This document shows, piece after piece, positions 44,279 to 51,532 of a stretch of 64,000 nucleotides of DNA (positions within the stretch are counted from its first letter, which is position 1; every line of letters starts with the position of its first letter). The position numbers and the translations under genes are program-made. The notes beneath the pieces were generated by a model. The model searched no databases, had not been told where the DNA came from, and saw nothing but the letters and a program-made list of their open reading frames with translations. This DNA comes from Winogradskyella luteola (GTDB lineage: Bacteria; Bacteroidota; Bacteroidia; Flavobacteriales; Flavobacteriaceae). Location: the NCBI RefSeq assembly GCF_019203985.1, contig NZ_JAGSPD010000001.1, positions 248,001 to 312,000 of the forward strand, read 5' to 3'.

Positions 44279-45355
44279 TTAGACTACAGGTTTATAGGTT
44301 TCTATTAGGTTTAACATTGATGATTCCGAGGCTGCAAGACCTTCATTTTGTTCAGAATTATGGTAAGAAAAAAAAGGCTCAATTGAGCCATCGAGATAAC
44401 TTTCGTTTATCATCGGGTGAACGTAATATTTTCTTAAAACATTTCTGGTGTTGCCCAATGCATGAGATGCAGTATCGATTGCTTTTAAGATATTTTTTTG
44501 GGCAACAGACTCATCTTTTGCTATTCCGAGTTCTTTTAGGGTTTCAAAACAAATTTTGCTTGCTCCCCAAGTTCTAAAGTCCTTGGCCGTAAAAAGCTCA
44601 CCCGATATATCATGGATGTAATCATTAACCATGGTGCTATCCACAACATGCTTCTCACCATGTTTATCAAAATATTTAAACAATTCCCAGCCAGGTATTT
44701 CCTCGCATTGCTGAACCAACCTTATCAGTTTTTTATTTCTAAGGGTGACACTGTGTTCTTTTCCTCGTTTACCTATAAACTCAAACTTTAATCGGTCTTT
44801 GTAAATATCGAGATGTTTGGACCTTAAGGTCGAAAGACCGTAAGTATGATTGTTTTTTGCATAATAGGAATTCCCAATTCTTATATGTGTTTCCTCCAAT
44901 AATCTTAAGATAAGTGCCAACACTTTAGATTTGTTCCACACTTTAGATTCTAAATCTTGTTCTACTCTACTCCGCAATTTTGGAAGACGCATACCAAATG
45001 TATACATCTTATAAAATTTGGTCCTGTTTCTTAGTAGGCTCCAGTTGGAGTGGTATTTGTATTGTTTCCTGCCTTTTTCATCTCTACCAATAGCTTGGAT
45101 ATGTGCATTGTCTTTGGATGCAATCCTAACATCTTGCCAAGCAGGTGGGATTACAAGCTTATCAATTCTAGAAATTACTTTTTTGGATGTTATGGGTTTC
45201 TTTTTGTAGACGTAGACAAATTGATCTTTATCTCTGAGTCTTTCTATATTGAGAATACGATCTGTGGCATATACCAAATCAAAACTATCGATAAAGTTTT
45301 CGGGTTCGTTATACAAACGTTTCGCGAAATCTAAATCGATAGTTCTCTTCTTCAT
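44279..45355 (-). CDS. DNA topoisomerase IB (poxvirus-type)
   Basis: 358 residues. The N-terminal DNA-clamp domain covers about 25-100 (IDKLVIPPAWQDVRIASKDN). The catalytic domain shows each expected residue: Arg in EETHIRIGNSYYAKNNHTYG near 155, Lys in FIGKRGKEH near 195, Arg in KDFRTWGAS near 260, His in ASHALGNT near 295 and Tyr in RKYYVHP near 307. The enzyme relaxes supercoils through a 3'-phosphotyrosyl intermediate without ATP. Bacterial copies are accessory to topoisomerase I and gyrase and often sit in stress islands. The hemerythrin gene ends 18 bases upstream. Confidence 0.92.
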   Translation of the reverse strand: MKKRTIDLDFAKRLYNEPENFIDSFDLVYATDRILNIERLRDKDQFVYVYKKKPITSKKVISRIDKLVIPPAWQDVRIASKDNAHIQAIGRDEKGRKQYKYHSNWSLLRNRTKFYKMYTFGMRLPKLRSRVEQDLESKVWNKSKVLALILRLLEETHIRIGNSYYAKNNHTYGLSTLRSKHLDIYKDRLKFEFIGKRGKEHSVTLRNKKLIRLVQQCEEIPGWELFKYFDKHGEKHVVDSTMVNDYIHDISGELFTAKDFRTWGASKICFETLKELGIAKDESVAQKNILKAIDTASHALGNTRNVLRKYYVHPMINESYLDGSIEPFFSYHNSEQNEGLAASESSMLNLIETYKPVV

Positions 45356-45373
45356 AGTATTTAGTCTAAAAAT

Positions 45374-45808
45374 CTATCTATGCTCTTGCATATAGTCATT
45401 GTATTTGTTGGCCAAGTCTTCTTTTTGTTTCTCCGTAAATGCTTTACCCGCCAATTGAAAAAACTTATGCTCCTCATCTTCTAGATGATGCTCAACTTTT
45501 TCCTTAAGATTCTTGGCTATTTTTAACCAAGCAGAAGAGTCTTGCTCTGTATCTTCGAGTTTTGCAACGAGCTCATCAATCTCATGATGCTCCGCAATAC
45601 CATGCCTCGCATGTTCTTGCATCATATCCACAGGTATTAGAGGTTTATAAAAATGACGTTCTTCACCGTTGGCATGTATTTCTAGCTCGTGCTTCAATTT
45701 TTTAAAAAGTGAGTATCTCACTTTTGTATCACCAGAAGTTTCAACTATTTTATCCAATAAGTCTCTTTGGATGTCGTGATCTTTTCTAATAGCTTCAAAT
45801 ATATTCAT
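45374..45808 (-). CDS. Hemerythrin domain protein
   Basis: 144 residues, the length of a single four-helix HHE domain. Iron ligands are visible: KDHDIQRD near residue 9, HELEIHANGEERHFY near 38-54, HHEIDELV near 72 and VEHHLEDEEHKFF near 110. Such proteins bind a di-iron centre that reacts with oxygen or NO and contributes to stress survival. It lies between a topoisomerase gene and a lipoprotein gene on the same strand with gaps under 20 bases, so the three likely form an operon. Confidence 0.88.
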   Translation of the reverse strand: MNIFEAIRKDHDIQRDLLDKIVETSGDTKVRYSLFKKLKHELEIHANGEERHFYKPLIPVDMMQEHARHGIAEHHEIDELVAKLEDTEQDSSAWLKIAKNLKEKVEHHLEDEEHKFFQLAGKAFTEKQKEDLANKYNDYMQEHR

Positions 45809-45826
45809 GAGAGATTATAATTGAGA

Positions 45827-46417
45827 TTAGTCTGAATAAATTGAAGTGTATCCGTCACCCAATGCAGACTTTAAATCCTCCATGGACTTAAAATATCTAT
45901 GCTGAGTATTAAAAACTCTATCTGGTCTTTCTCCAATGATATAATGCTTAACGTTTAAATCTGGTGCGTTAAGTGTTATTTGGTCAGAAACTCTCATCTT
46001 CTTATCATCAATAGATTGATCAGTGGCCTCTAATTCGGAAATAACATACAGATTGTTGCCTTTAGCCCAGATTTCTTTAATTTCTATATCATGCTCCATA
46101 CCACTTACCTCAGCTTCGACCATAAGTGTTCGTTCTTCTTTTTCACCATACTTATCATCAGAATCGTTGGGCATATCAACATCGATATAAGGCACTTCGA
46201 TCTCCTCTTCTTCCATTACAATAACCACTTTAGGAATTTCAACTTTTTTGGTTGTGGTGCCTACATTTACATCTGCCCATTCTACATCAAAGGTCGGTAA
46301 CTGACCTTCCTCGACATCTACATCAACTTCCGGAAGCTCAGCTTCTTTTTTCTGATTAATATCGCAACTTACTACTAAAGTTCCTATCAAAAGGAAACAT
46401 AATATTCTTTTCATCAT
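45827..46417 (-). CDS. Acidic lipoprotein of the stress gene run
   Basis: 196 residues. Lipobox LVVSC (Cys19). The following region is very acidic with repeated valine-rich strands (LPEVDVDVEEGQLPTFDVEW, EIPKVVIVMEEEEIEVPYID); the second half is a mixed domain (VYVISELEATDQ-like segment and GDGYTSIYSD end). I recall homologues only as hypothetical proteins next to topoisomerase IB/hemerythrin genes in flavobacteria. The 18-base gap to the hemerythrin gene places it first in that three-gene run. Confidence 0.6.
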   Translation of the reverse strand: MMKRILCFLLIGTLVVSCDINQKKEAELPEVDVDVEEGQLPTFDVEWADVNVGTTTKKVEIPKVVIVMEEEEIEVPYIDVDMPNDSDDKYGEKEERTLMVEAEVSGMEHDIEIKEIWAKGNNLYVISELEATDQSIDDKKMRVSDQITLNAPDLNVKHYIIGERPDRVFNTQHRYFKSMEDLKSALGDGYTSIYSD

Positions 46418-46613
46418 AATGTTATTTGTTTGGTTATTAATTTTGATTCAATGCGAAAGTAATGACCATCACCAAATAAGATTAGCTCTAATCATTTAAA
46501 AATTAGCCTAAACAATATCATTGCTTTAAACACCATAAAATATTCACAATTTTTACATAAAATCTCAACGAGCATGGTTTTGTTTGTCTAATTTTACTAA
46601 AAACTATTAAACG

Positions 46614-47207
46614 ATGTTGATTTGTATTCCAGATATTAGTGGATTTACCAAATTTATGAGTGAAGCTGAGAATGATTTAAGTTCTAAGGTTATTCCCTCG
46701 TTGCTGAATAATATCATATATTCTAACGATATCGGACTTAAAGTTTCTGAAATTGAAGGTGATGCCGTACTATTCTATAAAAAAGGTGGTTTACCGTCAA
46801 TAAAGGATTTAATTGACCAATGCATTAATTTCTACAAACAGTTTCATGAACAGTTGAATAGCTTAGATGATAAGTACTCTTACTTAAATGACGGAGAACC
46901 CTTATCAAAAACACTAGGCCTTAAAATTATTCTCCATTACGGTAAAGATGTCGATGCTGTTAACATTGGAAAACACATAAAGCTAATGGGAGAAGATGTT
47001 ATTGTAGCACATAAACTGTTGAAAAATACTATCAATAAAGACGAGTATGTACTGCTAACAGAATCGCTCATGGATCAATACAGCCCCACAGATTTAGATA
47101 AAAGAATATTTTGGTCTAACACAAAATTAGGTGATGAAAATTACAAGCACATAGGTGAAATTAATTATGCTTACGTCAATTTAAAACCTTTAAGAGATAT
47201 TAAATAA
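46614..47207 (+). CDS. DUF2652 protein (nucleotide-cyclase-like fold)
   Basis: 197 residues. PDISGFTKFMSEAEN near residue 5 and KVSEIEGDAVLFYKKGG near 43 are the two metal-site-like blocks of class III adenylyl cyclases; LGLKIILHYGKDVDAVNIGK near 100 and HIKLMGEDVIVAHKLLKNT near 124 follow. The first and second Asp (PDIS and EGDA) are in place for metal binding, but the transition-state Asn/Arg pair is not evident, so cyclase activity is doubtful. The AraC paralogue 4 gene starts 14 bases downstream, suggesting a signalling pair. Confidence 0.75.
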   Translation: MLICIPDISGFTKFMSEAENDLSSKVIPSLLNNIIYSNDIGLKVSEIEGDAVLFYKKGGLPSIKDLIDQCINFYKQFHEQLNSLDDKYSYLNDGEPLSKTLGLKIILHYGKDVDAVNIGKHIKLMGEDVIVAHKLLKNTINKDEYVLLTESLMDQYSPTDLDKRIFWSNTKLGDENYKHIGEINYAYVNLKPLRDIK

Positions 47208-47221
47208 CACCAAAAAACATT

Positions 47222-48256
47222 ATGATAGAAATAGCAATTAACCCGACTAACACTAGAGATATTGTTACACATATCAGTGAATACCTAAATGGGTCTATCA
47301 TAGAACGTTGGGGCGAAGCTGTAATGACAGTTGACAATGAGAATGCCCAAGGAAAAATAACTTTTATTCCGTTTGATTGGGGTGTTAATCTTTTGGATTT
47401 CAATATTACTTTTAGAAAAGAGTTTGTGCTAAGAATAGAAGCAGAAGAGTTTAATCCTGTGAGATTTGTATATAATCTCGAAGGCTACTTTCTACATAGA
47501 TTTGGTGTACAGAACACTGAGTATAGAACCGAACAATTTCAATCTGTAATTTTTACGAATAAAACAAATGGAGTCAATTTTATGCACTTCCCAAAAGGTG
47601 TAAGGCTAAAAACCAATGTTATTCAAATTGTTAGGAAAGAATTCTTAAAGAAAAGAACCAGTAATGTATCTACCTTGAATAAAAAACTATATGAAGTGTT
47701 TGTAGATACTGATCACGAAAACAGATTTGTACACTATGGCGAGTTGAATTTAAAAATGGCTGATTTGGTAAAATCCATTCATAACATAAAATCCAAAGGC
47801 ATGCTCAGGATTTTAAAGGTTGAAGCTAAAATTTATGAAATCCTCTCATTGCACATACAGCAGCATGACAAGTCAACAAATGGAAAGAGATTACCAAAAT
47901 CACTCACCAAATCCGAACTGAAAATAATAAAAAAAGTAAGTGATGTTATAAGAAAAGAACCTTCTCAACAGTACACCTTAGATAAAATATCTTTAGATTA
48001 TGGCTTATCTCAAGCAAAATTACAAGAAGGCTTTAAATTTTTGTACACAAGAACTGTTACCGAATTTATAAGACACGTAAGAATAGAGCTTGCAAGGGAT
48101 TTGATGAGAAACTCTGATTTAAATATCTCGCAAATTGTTTACACCATAGGCTTTACCAGCAGAAGTTATTTTTCGAAAATATTTAAAGAAAAATATGGTA
48201 TTTCGCCAAATGAATTTAAAAAGCAAATTGTGTCTAAAGTATCTGTTGCTGCTTAA
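47222..48256 (+). CDS. AraC family regulator, paralogue 4
   Basis: 344 residues. Double HTH at about 235-335 (YTLDKISLDYGLSQAKLQEG, then FTSRSYFSKIFKEKYGISPN). The N-terminal sensor half has GKITFIPFDWGVNLLDFNIT, matching the pattern of paralogues 1 to 3. It shares a transcription unit with the DUF2652 gene. Its stop codon is one base from that of the convergent DUF6327 gene, so a transcript could run into the opposite strand. Confidence 0.87.
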   Translation: MIEIAINPTNTRDIVTHISEYLNGSIIERWGEAVMTVDNENAQGKITFIPFDWGVNLLDFNITFRKEFVLRIEAEEFNPVRFVYNLEGYFLHRFGVQNTEYRTEQFQSVIFTNKTNGVNFMHFPKGVRLKTNVIQIVRKEFLKKRTSNVSTLNKKLYEVFVDTDHENRFVHYGELNLKMADLVKSIHNIKSKGMLRILKVEAKIYEILSLHIQQHDKSTNGKRLPKSLTKSELKIIKKVSDVIRKEPSQQYTLDKISLDYGLSQAKLQEGFKFLYTRTVTEFIRHVRIELARDLMRNSDLNISQIVYTIGFTSRSYFSKIFKEKYGISPNEFKKQIVSKVSVAA

Positions 48257-48257
48257 A

Positions 48258-48464
48258 TCATCGTTTGAATATAATTCTTCGAATCAACGCTATTAGTCCA
48301 TATTTACCGGTGAGCTTTAATGCAGAACCAACCCAATTAATAGGCTTAAGATCCTCTTTGTATTCGTTTTTTACAAGTTTAAGCTCCTCCCAAGCGATGT
48401 CACGCTCTAGCTTTAGTCGCTTTAGGTCGTTTTCTATATCCTCAAAAGTTGAGTAGGTTTTCAT
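48258..48464 (-). CDS. DUF6327 family small protein
   Basis: 68 residues: KTYSTFEDIENDLKRLKLER, then a helical IAWEELKLVKNEYKEDLKP and a hydrophobic tail WVGSALKLTGKYGLIALIRR. I recognise it as the small third member of a YtxH/holin-like/DUF6327 trio found in flavobacterial stress loci. It begins two bases from the stop of the holin-like gene. Function unknown. Confidence 0.7.
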   Translation of the reverse strand: MKTYSTFEDIENDLKRLKLERDIAWEELKLVKNEYKEDLKPINWVGSALKLTGKYGLIALIRRIIFKR

Positions 48465-48465
48465 A

Positions 48466-48813
48466 TTAATCGAAGAATTTTGAGCTAAAGGTTTTAATGA
48501 TTAACTTATTGATTTTAGACCTTAGAATATATATAATTAAGGCAATGCCCATAAAAATAATGCCGACTGCCAAATAGCCCAACATTATACTATTAAAAAC
48601 ATTACCAAGTTTAATCGCTAATGCCACTGCTAAAAAAATGATACCAAAAAAAGCAAACCCGCCAATAACCAAGACCTTTGATAGTATACTAAAAGATAAA
48701 GTAAGCTGCTGAAAGATTTTAAGTTTAATATATTGGTGAGACGTTTTTATGTAACGCTCACCAATACCAGATGCTTTGTCTGTTGTAGTATTTAAATCGT
48801 CAAATACACTCAT
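48466..48813 (-). CDS. Phage holin family-like (DUF1469) membrane protein
   Basis: 115 residues. A helical N-terminus (DDLNTTTDKASGIGERYIKT) is followed by two membrane helices (VLVIGGFAFFGIIFLAVALA and MLGYLAVGIIFMGIALIIYI). The family name 'holin' is historical; this chromosomal form with YtxH next to it is not a prophage gene. It overlaps the YtxH gene stop by one base, so the two are co-translated. Confidence 0.78.
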   Translation of the reverse strand: MSVFDDLNTTTDKASGIGERYIKTSHQYIKLKIFQQLTLSFSILSKVLVIGGFAFFGIIFLAVALAIKLGNVFNSIMLGYLAVGIIFMGIALIIYILRSKINKLIIKTFSSKFFD

Positions 48814-49148
48814 TAATTAGCTTTTTTCTGAAGATTCTTATTCTTCAATTTCAATTCTTTAAGCTTGGCTTCAAGTGTTGTAATTACATCTTCAGCTTTA
48901 TAACTTGCATTAGAAACGATAGATTCTACCTGATGATCTAAATTTTCCTTGTGGGTAGATATTTTGTCACCAACGGCATCTCTAAGTTCTGAAGCTTTCA
49001 CCTTAGCCTTAGCTTTTGCCAATGCAGCCTCATCTGCAATTCTTTGACGTGTAACGCTACCTTTATCTGGAGCAAACAATATTCCTAGGGTTGCTCCAAT
49101 TGCTGTACCAGCTAAAATTCCTAAAACTGTATTTCCATTATTACTCAT
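48813..49148 (-). CDS. YtxH domain-containing protein
   Basis: 111 residues. GNTVLGILAGTAIGATLGIL at the N-terminus is the YtxH glycine-rich membrane segment, followed by FAPDKGSVTRQRI and a long coiled-coil-like helix (ADEAALAKAKAKVKASELRD, then ITTLEAKLKELKLKNKNLQK). YtxH proteins are general-stress-induced in Bacillus. It leads the three-gene minus-strand unit with the holin-like and DUF6327 genes. Confidence 0.85.
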   Translation of the reverse strand: MSNNGNTVLGILAGTAIGATLGILFAPDKGSVTRQRIADEAALAKAKAKVKASELRDAVGDKISTHKENLDHQVESIVSNASYKAEDVITTLEAKLKELKLKNKNLQKKAN

Positions 49149-49311
49149 AGTCTTATATGTTATTTTTTAATTTCCTGTTACAAATATGCTTCATTACTAT
49201 GGATTTGCTTAACTCGTTAGATAAATATCTTAACTTAAATAAAGTTGAATTATTAATAACGTTTTACTAGAATGAATCAAAATAAATAGGTATTGGATTA
49301 ATTATAAAACA

Positions 49312-50724
49312 ATGAAGACGGTATCTTTGGTAGAAACCAATAAATTTAATATGTCCAAAGGTTCAAAAACTATAGAAACTATCAACCCATGTAATGGAGA
49401 ATCACTAAAGACTTATCCATATCAAACGGATTCAGAAATTAATGACAAATTAAAATTAGCTGATACAATCTTTGCAGATTGGAAAACCAAATCAATAAAT
49501 GAGAGAACAGAGTTATTGGACAGCCTTTATAACAATTTAAGTCATTCAAAAGAAAAGCTCAGTGAACTCATTACGTTAGAAATGGGAAAGCCCATAACGG
49601 AGAGTAAAGCAGAAATTGATAAATGCCTGCTTCTAATCCAATTTTATAAAAAAAACGCAGAACAATTTCTAGCTGATGTGTTAATTGAAACAGAAGCTCA
49701 CGAAAGTTATATCAGTTATGATCCATTGGGTTGCATCTTAGCCGTAATGCCATGGAACTATCCTTTTTGGCAAGTGTTTAGATTTGCAATTCCAACATTA
49801 ACAGCAGGTAATGTCGCATTGCTAAAGCACGCCTCAAATGTAACGGGCTGTGCGCTTGCTATTGAAGAATTATTTTTGGATTCAGGTTTTCCCAAAGGTG
49901 CTTTCCAAACTTTATTGACCAACCATGATACCATCGAAAAAATTATTGGTAATACTATTGTAAAGGCCGTAACCCTAACCGGGAGTGAAAAAGCAGGCAA
50001 AAGTATAGCAGCTACTGCTGGTAAACATCTTAAAAAAACACTTCTGGAACTAGGCGGAAATAATGCCTGCATCATTTTAAAAGATGCAGATTTAGATAAG
50101 TATTTAGACACTATCGTTAAAGCCAGAATGCAGAATTCTGGACAGAGCTGCATTGCCGCAAAACGCTTCTTGGTCGAAGAAACTATTTATGATGAGTTTT
50201 TAGAGAAGTTCACAGAAAAAATAAAAGCTCTAAATTATAACAATCCTTTAGATGACAAAACAAATATGTCCTGTTTAGCAAGACCAGATTTAGCGGAAAC
50301 TTTGGAGCAACAAGTATCCAAATCCATTGACAAAGGTGCCAAAGTACATTATGGCAACACCAGAGACAAGGCTTATTATCAACCTACCATATTAACAAAT
50401 ATCTCAGAAGATATGGATGTATTTAAAGAGGAAACTTTTGGACCGTTAGCACCGATTATGAAGGTTAAAAATTTAGACGAAGCCATTAAATTGGCTTCAA
50501 AATCAAGTTTTGGACTCGGTACAATGATTTTTACCGAAGATTATAAAACAGCTTCAAAAAAAGTTCTGGATATTGAAGATGGAGCATACTTTATAAACGA
50601 ATTGGTAAAATCTGATCCTAGACTTCCTTTTGGAGGTACAAAGGCCTCTGGTTACGGAAGGGAACTATCTAAAGAAGGCATACTAGAGTTTGTAAATAAA
50701 AAAACAGTATTTATTAATAAATAA
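49312..50724 (+). CDS. NAD(P)-dependent aldehyde dehydrogenase (succinate-semialdehyde type)
   Basis: 470 residues. The Rossmann domain and catalytic core are complete: MPWNYPFWQVFRFAIPTLTA near residue 148, NAD-site TLTGSEKAGKSIAATAGKH near 223, catalytic Glu in LLELGGNNACIIL near 245, and catalytic Cys in NSGQSCIAAKRFLVEE near 280. The C-terminal RLPFGGTKASGYGRELSKEG is typical of the GabD/Sad branch. Substrate may be succinate semialdehyde or another small aldehyde. The ATG at 49351 (MSKGSKTIETIN) is an equally likely start. A 50-residue membrane protein gene follows 11 bases later. Confidence 0.88.
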   Translation: MKTVSLVETNKFNMSKGSKTIETINPCNGESLKTYPYQTDSEINDKLKLADTIFADWKTKSINERTELLDSLYNNLSHSKEKLSELITLEMGKPITESKAEIDKCLLLIQFYKKNAEQFLADVLIETEAHESYISYDPLGCILAVMPWNYPFWQVFRFAIPTLTAGNVALLKHASNVTGCALAIEELFLDSGFPKGAFQTLLTNHDTIEKIIGNTIVKAVTLTGSEKAGKSIAATAGKHLKKTLLELGGNNACIILKDADLDKYLDTIVKARMQNSGQSCIAAKRFLVEETIYDEFLEKFTEKIKALNYNNPLDDKTNMSCLARPDLAETLEQQVSKSIDKGAKVHYGNTRDKAYYQPTILTNISEDMDVFKEETFGPLAPIMKVKNLDEAIKLASKSSFGLGTMIFTEDYKTASKKVLDIEDGAYFINELVKSDPRLPFGGTKASGYGRELSKEGILEFVNKKTVFINK

Positions 50725-50735
50725 AATTAAATATT

Positions 50736-50888
50736 ATGAAATTTGTAAAAGAAGAAGAAGAGGAAAGAGGTGATTATATATTACAGAAAGATACCAAAAC
50801 CAAAGTTGGTGCAACGTTTATTATTGTAACGTTGATCATTTTAATAATTGCTGTAGTAATTTCAGGAATATTTTTTGAGTGGTACTAA
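50736..50888 (+). CDS. Small single-span membrane protein
   Basis: 50 residues (MKFVKEEEEERGDYILQKDT, then a membrane helix of about 22 residues ending in FFEWY). The N-terminus is strongly charged and would lie in the cytosol. It begins 11 bases after the aldehyde dehydrogenase stop, so it is probably co-transcribed. I have no family name. The clear charged/hydrophobic layout and the tight spacing argue for a real gene. Confidence 0.55.
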   Translation: MKFVKEEEEERGDYILQKDTKTKVGATFIIVTLIILIIAVVISGIFFEWY

Positions 50889-50979
50889 CACCATAAATGT
50901 AAAAACGCACAATCCTATTCAGTAATACAATAAAGTGATATAGACAAAATATCACCTCTTGGCTTATCAAAAAAAGCAA

Positions 50980-51019
50980 AAAGATCCTCTTATGAAATAA
51001 AATTTCTACGAGAATCTTT
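50980..51019 (-). terminator. Terminator of the tRNA-Pro transcript
   Basis: AAAGATTCTC / GAGGATCTTT on the minus strand with one mismatch and a 20-base loop, followed by a T-rich run (TTTTTGCTTTTTTT). It lies 15 bases after the tRNA 3' end. Confidence 0.55.
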
Positions 51020-51033
51020 CTACTTTTAATTTG

Positions 51034-51108
51034 TCGGGGTGGCAGGATTCGAACCTGCGACCTCCGCGTCCCAAACGCGGCGCGATAACCGGGCTACGCT
51101 ACACCCCG
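51034..51108 (-). tRNA. tRNA-Pro (anticodon UGG)
   Basis: 75 bases on the minus strand. A perfect 7-bp acceptor stem CGGGGTG / CACCCCG with discriminator A, anticodon stem CCGCG / CGCGG around the loop TTTGGGA (anticodon TGG), and T-arm GCAGG-TTCGAAT-CCTGC. No CCA is encoded. The first ten bases also carry the last codons and the stop codon of the GIY-YIG gene. Confidence 0.95.
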
Positions 51109-51110
51109 AA
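51059..51110. repeat. 52-bp direct repeat, copy in the intact tRNA-Pro
   Basis: Covers the acceptor 5' strand, D-arm and anticodon arm of the tRNA. Matches 51381-51432 at 50 of 52 positions. Confidence 0.85.
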
Positions 51111-51341
51111 ACAGTTATCAATATATCGTTTTGCTCCTCTCTTTTTGATCTTCTTTTCCAGTAGCATAGCCTCTGAACGATCATTTACCTCAATCTGCAA
51201 AATGACTTTCCATGGTATTCCTATTCTTGTTGAAGGAACTTTTCCTTGGTTATGTCTTTCCAATCTTTTTTCGATATCTGAAGTTTGACCTACATAATAT
51301 CTAGAACGTTTTTCACTAAAAAGTATATACACTGTAAACAC
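51099..51341 (-). CDS. GIY-YIG nuclease family protein, tRNA-associated
   Basis: 80 residues. The family's name motif is present as VYILF ... YYVGQTSDIEKRLERHN (positions 4-30), with the catalytic Arg in KRLERH and Glu in MLLEKKIKKRGAKRYI. Single-domain proteins of this kind are related to the nuclease half of UvrC and to homing endonucleases. The ORF reads into the tRNA-Pro gene: codons TTC GGG GTG TAG span the tRNA's first ten bases, so the stop codon is bases 8-10 of the tRNA. A decayed tRNA-Pro lies 13 bases upstream. Whether the nuclease cuts the tRNA gene, as homing endonucleases do, is inference. Confidence 0.8.
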   Translation of the reverse strand: MFTVYILFSEKRSRYYVGQTSDIEKRLERHNQGKVPSTRIGIPWKVILQIEVNDRSEAMLLEKKIKKRGAKRYIDNCFGV

Positions 51342-51353
51342 AATCTTACTTCT

Positions 51354-51430
51354 ATGGGGTGGTCACGCCATCAGCGTGACGACCTCCGCGTGCCAAACGC
51401 GGCGCGATAACCGGGCTACGCTACACACCG
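51354..51430 (-). pseudogene. Decayed tRNA-Pro copy with replaced T-arm
   Basis: The D-arm and anticodon arm are intact (loop TTTGGCA, still anticodon TGG but with C at position 37). The acceptor stem CGGTGTG / CACCCCA has two mismatches. The T-arm is gone; in its place is a perfect 7-bp hairpin, GTCACGC-TGATG-GCGTGAC, without TTC. It should not be accepted by translation factors. Confidence 0.75.
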
Positions 51431-51432
51431 AA
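51381..51432. repeat. 52-bp direct repeat, copy in the decayed tRNA
   Basis: Matches 51059-51110 with two mismatches, at an offset of 322 bases. The GIY-YIG ORF lies between the two copies. Confidence 0.85.
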
Positions 51433-51532
51433 GATATAGTTGTCATTTTAGGACTGCAAATATAGAATTTTTCTTTACAATCCAACAACATTTTTTTAAC
51501 TTTAAAAATTGATTCACTACCCATTTATAATC

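Noticed and set aside
44317-45334. Several plus-strand frames opposite the topoisomerase IB gene
   Set aside because: The topoisomerase has every catalytic residue; the opposite frames have no recognisable sequence.
48466-48813. Prophage remnant suggested by the holin family name
   Set aside because: No other phage gene is nearby, and the YtxH/holin-like/DUF6327 trio is chromosomal in flavobacteria.
51031-51288. 85-codon plus-strand frame beginning SGWQDSNLRPPRPKRGA
   Set aside because: It is the antisense reading of tRNA-Pro and the GIY-YIG gene, a common artefact.
51354-51430. Second functional tRNA-Pro
   Set aside because: No TTC-loop T-arm and two acceptor mismatches, so it is listed as a pseudogene.
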